Positions 1 to 4,790 of a stretch of 6,531 nucleotides of DNA are shown piece by piece. Origin of the DNA: an uncultured Armatimonadota bacterium (GTDB taxonomy: Bacteria > Armatimonadota > Armatimonadia > Armatimonadales > Armatimonadaceae); the NCBI GenBank assembly GCA_903924445.1, contig CAIYBQ010000023.1, positions 1-6,531 of the forward strand. The letters run 5' to 3'. Under the pieces are notes generated by a model. That model had not been told where the DNA came from and ran no database searches. It saw only the letters and a list, made by a program, of their open reading frames with translations. Within the stretch, counting starts at the first letter, position 1. Each line of letters starts with the position of its first letter. Made by a program: the position numbers and the translations under genes.

Positions 1-1
1 C

Positions 2-670
2 CGCGCGATCTTCTGGCATCAGGGTGAAAATGACCAGGGCGCGGATGGTCCATCCGGTGGATTTGGCCACGAAACTTACCGTGAGCTGTTTATCAGTCTT
101 AGCCATGCGTGGGCGATGGACTATCCAAATAGCCGAATGACCTATATGTTCCAGATTTGGCCAAAGTCCTGTGCGATGGGCTTTGATGGCTCTGACAACG
201 TTTTGCGTGATGTGCAGCGTTGCATCCCGGAATCCCTTGACCGCGTGGCTATCATGTCGACGCTTGGCATCGACCCACCGGGCGGATGCCATTTCCCTGC
301 GGATGGCTACGCGGCGATGGCAAATCTCATTTTTCCGCTGGTCGAACAGCACACCTATGGCATACAGCCAAAGTCACCGATCAGTGCCCCGCGGTTACTG
401 TCGGCTGTCCGTAAGAAATCAGAAGTGATCCTGACGTTTGACCAACCTGTCCTTTGGGCCGACAGCCTGCGAAGCGAGTTTTTGGTAGATGGCAAGCGCG
501 GGCGAGTGCTGGGTGGTTTGTCGAAGGGCAACTCACTTCGTCTTTCTCTTGCTGCACCATCAGGCAAGCAAATCACGTATTTGGACAGCGCTTCCTGGTC
601 ACCGCAACGCCTATTACGTGGAAAGAACGGAATTGCCGCGCTGACATTTGAGGGCGTAGCGATTCGTTGA
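2..670 (+). CDS. Sialate O-acetylesterase-like SGNH hydrolase (3' part)
   Basis: The reading frame is open from base 2 to a TGA at 668-670 and gives 222 residues of a gene that starts outside the window. Near its start is WHQGEND (local residues 5-11), which matches the WxQGE(x)N block of the SASA/DUF303 carbohydrate-esterase group of SGNH hydrolases. GCHFPADGYAAMA follows, with His at local residue 97 the likely catalytic His. The usual Asp three residues before this His is absent; the nearest is Asp91, six before. The block carrying the nucleophilic Ser lies upstream and cannot be checked. After about residue 115 comes a β-rich tail of about 100 residues ending NGIAALTFEGVAIR, like the C-terminal domain of such esterases. 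The family removes acetyl groups from sugars, usually outside the cytoplasm. The substrate here is unknown. The family call is fairly secure and the substrate is not. Confidence 0.8.
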   Translation, partial: RAIFWHQGENDQGADGPSGGFGHETYRELFISLSHAWAMDYPNSRMTYMFQIWPKSCAMGFDGSDNVLRDVQRCIPESLDRVAIMSTLGIDPPGGCHFPADGYAAMANLIFPLVEQHTYGIQPKSPISAPRLLSAVRKKSEVILTFDQPVLWADSLRSEFLVDGKRGRVLGGLSKGNSLRLSLAAPSGKQITYLDSASWSPQRLLRGKNGIAALTFEGVAIR

Positions 671-691
671 CGTTTCACAATGGTTGGGCGT

Positions 692-699
692 GATAGGAT
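692..699 (+). promoter_or_regulatory. Putative -10 element (GATAGGAT) before the UreH-like gene
   Basis: TAGGAT at 694-699 fits a TANNNT -10 hexamer. It ends 9 bases before the ATG at 709, so transcription would start at or a few bases before the start codon. TTGACG at 667-672 overlaps the stop codon of the previous gene and resembles a -35 box, but its 21-base spacing is too long. The AGGA inside the motif could instead be a weak ribosome binding site with a 10-base spacer. The same eight bases occur before the TPR gene. Confidence 0.4.
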
Positions 700-708
700 T
701 CGTCCCGG

Positions 709-1341
709 ATGTCACCTTCTCTCGTCATTGGCGGTTTATTCGCCGGCTTTCTTCATGTCCTGATGGGCCCGGATCACCTCGCAGCAGTCGCACCTAGCGC
801 GGCGTTACGTGGCCGGGATGCATGGCGAAGTGGGTTACGCTGGGGAATCGGGCACTCGAGTGGTGTCCTTTGTGTGGGTATAGGGTTGATTCTCCTTCGT
901 CAGCTGGTCGACATCAGCAAATACGCATGGATTGGTGAGCGCTTCGTTGGCGTTGCCTTGATTGCGATTGGAATCTGGGGAATCCGTGTGTTGATGAACA
1001 ACCGCGCGCTCAGCCTTACAACGTCTGGGCAAAGCCATCATCACCATGCAGAACGAACAGCCCTCGGTGTGGGAGTTCTTCACGGACTTGCAGGCGGCTC
1101 ACACTTGTTTGGCGTAATCCCTGCCCTTGCACTGCCATCACTTGGGTTGAGCGCAACCTGGCTGGTGCTCTTTGGGGTGGGCACAGTCGTCGCGATGATG
1201 ACCTTTACGAGCATCCTTGGGTTCATTGTCCACGGGATGTCGCAGCGTATCGACAGGCTTTACCGCGGGGCGCTTTGCACCTGTTCAGTGGTAGCGATTG
1301 GTATTGGATGCTGGTGGTTATTCCTTGGTGGTACGGGGTAG
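709..1341 (+). CDS. UreH/NicO-like six-helix membrane protein (possible nickel/cobalt transporter)
   Basis: This 210-residue protein has about six hydrophobic segments (roughly residues 5-26, 45-66, 78-96, 119-142, 148-175 and 188-207), so it is an inner-membrane protein. Helix 1 carries FLHVLMGPDHLAA, with His16, Asp22 and His23, a form of the His/Asp-His signature of nickel/cobalt permeases. Helix 2 has GIGHSSG (His49). Helix 4 has HGLAGGSHLFGVIPALALPS (His125, His132). The loop between helices 3 and 4 has four His in a row (110-113), suggesting metal binding. GPDHLAA and the later PALALPS and GTVVAM stretches recall the UreH-like branch, including the plant 'high-affinity nickel transport' proteins, more than classical NixA/HoxN. 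Metal transport is therefore an inference from the family. No urease, hydrogenase or cobalamin gene is nearby. The ATG is the first in frame and lies 38 bases after the esterase stop. Confidence 0.75.
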   Translation: MSPSLVIGGLFAGFLHVLMGPDHLAAVAPSAALRGRDAWRSGLRWGIGHSSGVLCVGIGLILLRQLVDISKYAWIGERFVGVALIAIGIWGIRVLMNNRALSLTTSGQSHHHHAERTALGVGVLHGLAGGSHLFGVIPALALPSLGLSATWLVLFGVGTVVAMMTFTSILGFIVHGMSQRIDRLYRGALCTCSVVAIGIGCWWLFLGGTG

Positions 1342-1360
1342 CAGGCAGCCGATCGTTCCC

Positions 1361-1366
1361 TATAAT
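1361..1366 (+). promoter_or_regulatory. Consensus -10 element (TATAAT) directly before the PhyH-family gene
   Basis: A perfect TATAAT ends 5 bases before the ATG at 1372. The usual distance from a -10 box puts the transcript start on or within a base or two of the start codon. No purine-rich ribosome binding site lies between 1342 and 1371, which supports a leaderless mRNA. I see no recognisable -35 box 16-18 bases upstream. Confidence 0.6.
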
Positions 1367-1371
1367 GATGT

Positions 1372-2205
1372 ATGGACATCCTCCCGAATGCGCTTGTGCC
1401 CGATGCTGTTGACCTTGCAGACATTGACCGTGACCTGCGCTTTTTCCCCGCATCGACCGTAAATCCTCAAACCCTAACAACCGAACAGCTGGATTTCTAC
1501 AACGCAGAGGGCTATCTCGCTCCGATACGAGCGCTTTCATCAGGTGAGGCAACCAATCTGCGGAGTTTTTTCGATGGCGTCTTAACGAAGACGTTGGCGG
1601 ATGGCGGGAGCAGCTACTCCATTAACGGTGCGCATCGGCGTTTTGCTGAGGTCTGGGATTTGATGCATAACAAGGCTATTGTGGATGCCGTAGCGGATAT
1701 CCTTGGGCCAAATGTAGTGGCCTGGGGCGCGCACTTTTTCTGCAAACTCCCTCAGGATGGGAAGATTGTCGATTGGCACCAGGATGCCGTCTATTGGCCA
1801 ATGACGCCTAGTAAAACCGTTACTGTATGGATGGCGATTGACGATACAGATGCTGAAAACGCTTGCATGCGGTTTATTCCACGCTCACATGTGCATGGGA
1901 CGCTGATGCATACGCCAAGTGTCGCTGCGGAAGACAACGTCCTGAACTTGAAAGTGGCAGACCCGCTGTCGTTTGGTGGTAAGCCAGTCGATAACTGCCT
2001 GCTTGCGGGAGAGTTTAGCCTTCATTCAGACTTGCTCCTGCATGGCTCTGAGGCAAATGCCAGTGACCGACGACGCTGCGGTATCACGCTACGTTACTGC
2101 GCAGCCGATGTCCGTGCGTACCTCGGGTGGCATGAAAAAGGGATGGTTGTCCGCGGCGAGGATGTGGACGGGCACTGGGCGAATCCAGAAAGGCCGCAAG
2201 GTTGA
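1372..2205 (+). CDS. Phytanoyl-CoA dioxygenase (PhyH) family Fe(II)/2-oxoglutarate oxygenase
   Basis: This is a 277-residue cytoplasmic oxygenase with no signal peptide. The PhyH fold starts near residue 40 with LDFYNAEGYLAPIRAL. The iron site is visible: WHQD gives His136 and Asp138, and LLLHGSEAN gives the distal His224. Arg235, eleven residues after His224, fits the 2-oxoglutarate carboxylate-binding Arg; the human enzyme has the same His+11 spacing. The middle segment TVWMAIDDTDAENACMRFIPRSH is typical of the family core. Members hydroxylate many small molecules, from phytanoyl-CoA to ectoine and halogenated or secondary metabolites, so the substrate cannot be named. The first 40 residues are a poorly conserved lead-in. 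Two ATGs at 1365 and 1368 are out of frame and lie in or beside the -10 box. The ATG at 1372 therefore stands as the start. The gene begins 30 bases after the UreH-like gene. Confidence 0.88.
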   Translation: MDILPNALVPDAVDLADIDRDLRFFPASTVNPQTLTTEQLDFYNAEGYLAPIRALSSGEATNLRSFFDGVLTKTLADGGSSYSINGAHRRFAEVWDLMHNKAIVDAVADILGPNVVAWGAHFFCKLPQDGKIVDWHQDAVYWPMTPSKTVTVWMAIDDTDAENACMRFIPRSHVHGTLMHTPSVAAEDNVLNLKVADPLSFGGKPVDNCLLAGEFSLHSDLLLHGSEANASDRRRCGITLRYCAADVRAYLGWHEKGMVVRGEDVDGHWANPERPQG

Positions 2206-2461
2206 TTTTCTAGCCCACCGTGTCGATTTCTTGTAACCCTACAACAGTTTCGGTACCGCTAGACACAAGCACCCTACGATGTCGACCTTCACCTGATCAG
2301 GAATATGGCATCAATCCGAGGTCTGATGCCCCTCTATTCCCGCCGTTTGCCAGATGCAGACATCAATTTTATAGGCTCGCAGTGCCGGGTATCGCGAACA
2401 AATCCGTTAAAGGCGTGGAATAATGTAGCATCCGATAGGAACGCCCAATGCAGGGTATTTC
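2206..2461. other. Intergenic stretch without a credible gene
   Basis: No protein-like reading frame is visible here on either strand. A 67-codon frame at 2220-2423 has no recognisable domain, no ribosome binding site and a composition unlike its neighbours. The region contains short palindromes (CGGTACCG at 2251-2258, CCTGATCAGG at 2292-2301), a weak 5-bp hairpin at 2231-2244 and a 7-bp hairpin at 2307-2330. GATAGGAA at 2434-2441 resembles the motif before other genes in the window and precedes an in-frame ATG at 2448. Confidence 0.6.
2307..2330 (+). other. Hairpin in the intergenic region (7-bp perfect stem)
   Basis: GGCATCA at 2307-2313 and TGATGCC at 2324-2330 are exact inverted repeats around a 10-base loop. 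No T-tract follows, so it is not a standard intrinsic terminator. It could help end transcription of the PhyH-family gene 100 bases upstream, act as an mRNA 3' structure, or be chance. Confidence 0.3.
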
Positions 2462-2467
2462 TATAAT
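2462..2467 (+). promoter_or_regulatory. Consensus -10 element (TATAAT) of the prepilin gene
   Basis: A perfect TATAAT lies 49 bases before the proposed TTG start. Transcription would start near 2474 and give a 5' leader of about 43 bases carrying the ribosome binding site. No good -35 box is visible about 17 bases upstream. If this promoter is real, the ATG at 2448 is upstream of the transcript and cannot be the start codon. Confidence 0.5.
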
Positions 2468-2480
2468 CCGGGTCACCCGG
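2468..2480 (+). promoter_or_regulatory. 13-base palindrome over the predicted transcription start
   Basis: CCGGGT-C-ACCCGG is a perfect inverted repeat centred on base 2474, directly after the TATAAT box and over its expected transcription start. That is a classic position for a repressor operator. No regulator gene is nearby to pair with it. If transcription starts further upstream, the same bases could form an RNA stem of five G-C pairs with a UCA loop. Confidence 0.35.
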
Positions 2481-2500
2481 TCATTTCAACTACCGGAGTT

Positions 2501-2509
2501 AAGGAAAGG
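2501..2509 (+). promoter_or_regulatory. Strong Shine-Dalgarno (AAGGAAAGG) that sets a TTG start
   Basis: AAGGAAAGG ends 7 bases before the TTG at 2517, which is in frame with the prepilin. It is one of the two clearest ribosome binding sites in the window and has ideal spacing. It would have no purpose if translation began at the ATG at 2448. Confidence 0.65.
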
Positions 2510-2516
2510 TACACTT

Positions 2517-3320
2517 TTGTCTACTACTATTCGTTCAAAAAACACTAGTCGAAGTGCGTTTACGCTCATCGAGTTGCTAGTTGTCATCGCAATCATCGCT
2601 ATTCTTGCAGCTATCCTCTTCCCTGTGTTTGCACAGGCCCGCGAGCGCGCTCGTGGAATCGCTTGTTTGTCCAACATGAAGCAACTTGGACTTGGTCTCA
2701 AGATGTATTCACAGGATTTTGATGAGTCCTACCCACGTTGTTCCTTCATCGGCATGGACTACAACTGGCGCAACGCTATCTACCCATACGTCAAGAGCAT
2801 CGATGTCTACGCTTGTCCAAGCAACCCAGCTGGCCGCCGCCGTGATGGTGCTGGTTCCGCTTATGCTCCAGGTGGAAAGATGCCATCCGGCTACGGTATG
2901 AACGCCATCGCAACCTCCTGGGTACCTGCGGACTGGGGATGGAATGCAACGGTTCTCTCCGAAGCAACCATCACTGCACCTGCAGACCTCGTCCTTATCG
3001 GCGAAGCAAACTACTGGGATCCTACGGTAGACATGGGCTACGGTATTGTCGGTGGCACCTGTGATCAAAACCGTGCGTACCAGCACTTCGGTAACCCAGC
3101 AGCGGCGAACTCCGGTACGCCAGCAAACTGGATTTTCGCAGATGGCCATGCAAAGGCTCTGAAGTGGAAGCAAACGATTTTGCCACTCGACCGCAACATG
3201 TGGGAAATCAACCCTGCACGTAACGCTGGTGACCTGACAGTAAAGGCTGATGATGGCAACTTCACATTCCCAGGTGCAAACTGGAATGACAACAACGCCA
3301 TCTGCCCACGTCTGCGATAG
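2517..3320 (+). CDS. Type IV prepilin-like protein with a variant H-X-DG C-terminal motif
   Basis: Translation from TTG 2517 gives 267 residues. A short basic leader (residues 1-14) is followed by FTLIELLVV and a hydrophobic helix to about residue 36, the type IV pilin/pseudopilin signature with Glu19 at mature position +5. Cleavage by a PilD-type prepilin peptidase would fall between Ala14 and Phe15; Ala replaces the usual Gly. After the helix come FAQARERARG and CLSNMKQLGLGLKMYSQDFDE, typical of prepilin families of Armatimonadota. HFGNP at residue 190 and FADGHAK at 208-214 resemble the prepilin-associated H-X9-DG motif but with 18 residues between His and Asp-Gly. Cys50, 75, 100, 182 and 263 could form disulfides outside the cell. 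An ATG at 2448 would add 23 residues, but it gives an unusually long leader and ignores the ribosome binding site. The product is probably an exported, surface-exposed filament or envelope protein. It pairs with the lipoprotein gene 11 bases downstream. Confidence 0.85.
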   Translation: MSTTIRSKNTSRSAFTLIELLVVIAIIAILAAILFPVFAQARERARGIACLSNMKQLGLGLKMYSQDFDESYPRCSFIGMDYNWRNAIYPYVKSIDVYACPSNPAGRRRDGAGSAYAPGGKMPSGYGMNAIATSWVPADWGWNATVLSEATITAPADLVLIGEANYWDPTVDMGYGIVGGTCDQNRAYQHFGNPAAANSGTPANWIFADGHAKALKWKQTILPLDRNMWEINPARNAGDLTVKADDGNFTFPGANWNDNNAICPRLR

Positions 3321-3331
3321 GCTTCGTCACT

Positions 3332-3526
3332 ATGAAGAAGTTTCTTTCTATGACAATGGTCATTGCAGCGCTTGCGATGATCGCAGGGTGTGGACCAAAG
3401 GAAGCGGAAACGCCATCCGATGCTCTCGAACCCAAGAAGATGACCATGCCAGGTGCTGCACCTGCTGACCCAAAAAAGATCTCCCCGGAAATGCGGGAAG
3501 ATATGCGAAAGCAAATGGGTCGCTAA
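3332..3526 (+). CDS. Small lipoprotein of unknown function
   Basis: This 64-residue protein has a clear lipoprotein signal: MKKF, a hydrophobic stretch to residue 18, then the lipobox IAGC with the lipidated Cys at position 20. The mature part is only 45 residues. It has a Pro/Lys/Glu-rich linker and a short, probably helical tail with regularly spaced Met (SPEMREDMRKQMGR). I recognise no enzymatic domain. It begins 11 bases after the prepilin stop and ends before the shared terminator, so it is very likely co-transcribed and may assist or anchor the prepilin-like product; that role is inferred from position alone. No good ribosome binding site precedes it. GATAGGCT at 3316-3323, overlapping the prepilin stop, could be a weak -10 box or a poor ribosome binding site. 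Confidence 0.82.
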   Translation: MKKFLSMTMVIAALAMIAGCGPKEAETPSDALEPKKMTMPGAAPADPKKISPEMREDMRKQMGR

Positions 3527-3547
3527 TCTGGTTTGGTTTCCACTCCG

Positions 3548-3576
3548 ACTGGGGTCCCGCAAGGGACCCCAGTTTT
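3548..3576 (+). terminator. Intrinsic terminator after the prepilin-lipoprotein pair
   Basis: ACTGGGGTCCC (3548-3558) and GGGACCCCAGT (3563-3573) form a perfect 11-bp stem closed by a GCAA tetraloop and followed by TTTT (3573-3576). The stem begins 21 bases after the lipoprotein stop codon. It separates this pair from the TPR gene that follows. Confidence 0.92.
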
Positions 3577-3582
3577 GCTTGG

Positions 3583-3590
3583 GATAGGAT
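3583..3590 (+). promoter_or_regulatory. Putative -10 element (GATAGGAT) before the TPR gene
   Basis: TAGGAT at 3585-3590 ends 6 bases before the ATG at 3597, which puts the expected transcript start on the start codon. The preceding terminator means the gene needs its own promoter, and only 20 bases lie between the T-tract and the ATG. Any -35 contact would fall inside the terminator stem. The AGGA could alternatively act as a ribosome binding site with a 7-base spacer. Confidence 0.5.
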
Positions 3591-3596
3591 AGTTTC

Positions 3597-4790
3597 ATGC
3601 GCCGTAGGTTGATGCTTATTGCTGTCGTTGTGCTTTCCGGACTCGCCATCGTACTTTGGCTTGCGCCGCTCTCCCTCAAGGGCAATTCAAAGGCTCAGTC
3701 CTTTTTCGCGCAGGGAAATCGCCTCGCGGAGCGAGGCGACTACGACATGGCCGCAGCCGAATGGGAGCAAGCGGTTCGTACGGATCCCAAGCTCATCGAA
3801 GGGTGGGTCCTCCTAGGTGAGTATTACTTTGGCCGCGAACGCTTTGAAGATGCAATCCGCTGTATGTCAGAGGTTGTCGAGCGTGCCCCAGAAACGCCAG
3901 ATTGCCATGGCCGTCTCGCTATCGCATTTCTTAGCGTCCGCAGTGAGCTCGCAGCATTCGAAGAAGCAGAAAAAGAACTCAAGCGCAACCCAAAACACAT
4001 TCCATCCCTTGCTGTCGTTGCATCCCTTGCGGGATCCGGCGGTATGGGAGAAAAACAGCTTGCCGCACTAGAGCAGCTGGTACAGTTGCTTCCTGAAGAT
4101 GCAGACTTTTTAGAAAAATATTGCCAGTCGCTTCTTGAGCGCAAGCGGGATGCTGAAGCAGGCGAGTACATTGAACGCTTCGTAAAGCTTGCACCAAATA
4201 GCCACCTTGCAGCGACTTATCAGGGGATTCTGGCCTACCGCCTCGATGCATCCCCGGCAGGCTCTGAAAAGGCGATTGCGCACTTTAAGCGCGCATTAGA
4301 ACTCGAACCCAATGCCCTCTTCCCACGGCTTTATCTCGGAAAGCTCTACCTCCGAATTCGGGATACCGGGAAGGCAGTAGCGATTCTAGAAGATGCAGCG
4401 AAGAAAATGCCCCGCAAGATGGACATCCAGTTTGAGCTCGCAAATGCATACACGCAGGCAAAGATACCTACAAAAGCCAAGCTCGCACAAGGTCGCTTTG
4501 AAGCTCTTCGCAAAGACAATGACAAGATGCGCGGCCTAATGAAGCGCTGTGCGGTTGACCCGAAGAATGCAGCGCTCTTCAAGGAAACCGGCCTCTTCAG
4601 TCTGAGCATCGGGAACACCATGAATGCCCGCGTTTACCTAGACCATGCTGACAAGCTGACTCCAGGAGACCCGGAAATCGATGCAGCTTGGAAGAAGCTC
4701 GAAAAGCTTGAAAACAACCGGCAGGTGCTGATGCAGAAGCTGTCAGCGATGCGCTCATCCACCAACACCAACTCTGGAGCATCGCAATGA
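3597..4790 (+). CDS. Membrane-anchored tetratricopeptide-repeat (TPR) protein
   Basis: This 397-residue protein begins MRRR followed by one hydrophobic helix (about residues 5-24). It is therefore probably anchored in the inner membrane with the rest on the outer face, or has an uncleaved signal. From about residue 33 to 360 it is built from some nine helical-pair units near 34 residues long. The clearest are 36-66 (FFAQGNRLAERGDYDMAAAE), 67-100 (GWVLLGEYYFGRERFEDAI), 169-202, 203-240 (ending HFKRALELEPNA) and 241-274. Pro closes many units, as is normal for TPRs. A Lys/Glu-rich helix (365-385) and a Ser/Thr/Asn tail end the protein. TPRs bind other proteins; no enzyme activity is expected. 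The stop overlaps the start of the next gene (ATGA at 4787-4790), so the FG-GAP/UnbV lipoprotein is the likely partner. Confidence 0.85.
   Translation: MRRRLMLIAVVVLSGLAIVLWLAPLSLKGNSKAQSFFAQGNRLAERGDYDMAAAEWEQAVRTDPKLIEGWVLLGEYYFGRERFEDAIRCMSEVVERAPETPDCHGRLAIAFLSVRSELAAFEEAEKELKRNPKHIPSLAVVASLAGSGGMGEKQLAALEQLVQLLPEDADFLEKYCQSLLERKRDAEAGEYIERFVKLAPNSHLAATYQGILAYRLDASPAGSEKAIAHFKRALELEPNALFPRLYLGKLYLRIRDTGKAVAILEDAAKKMPRKMDIQFELANAYTQAKIPTKAKLAQGRFEALRKDNDKMRGLMKRCAVDPKNAALFKETGLFSLSIGNTMNARVYLDHADKLTPGDPEIDAAWKKLEKLENNRQVLMQKLSAMRSSTNTNSGASQ
4776..4779 (+). promoter_or_regulatory. Shine-Dalgarno (GGAG) of the FG-GAP/UnbV gene
   Basis: GGAG lies 7 bases before the ATG at 4787, inside the end of the TPR gene. 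It supports this start and translational coupling through the ATGA overlap. This downstream gene has a clear site, unlike the genes at 709, 1372 and 3597 that start their own units. Confidence 0.6.

Noticed and set aside
667..672. TTGACG as the -35 box of the UreH-like gene
   Set aside because: It is 21 bases from TAGGAT, well beyond the normal 16-18 base spacing, and it overlaps the esterase stop codon.
1365..1412. Out-of-frame ATGATG opening a 15-codon Cys-rich reading frame over the PhyH-family start
   Set aside because: The ATGs overlap or adjoin the TATAAT box and would not be in a transcript starting near 1372. There is no ribosome binding site.
2231..2244. TTGTA-ACCC-TACAA hairpin as a terminator after the PhyH-family gene
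   Set aside because: The stem is only five mostly A-T pairs and no real T-tract follows, so it is too weak to call.
2220..2423. 67-codon ATG frame in the intergenic stretch
   Set aside because: It has no recognisable domain, no ribosome binding site, and a residue mix rich in Pro, Arg, Ser and Cys typical of non-coding frames.
3065..3685. 206-codon frame on the - strand
   Set aside because: It runs antisense across the prepilin, the lipoprotein, the terminator and the start of the TPR gene, all of which are well supported on the + strand. The translation has no family resemblance.
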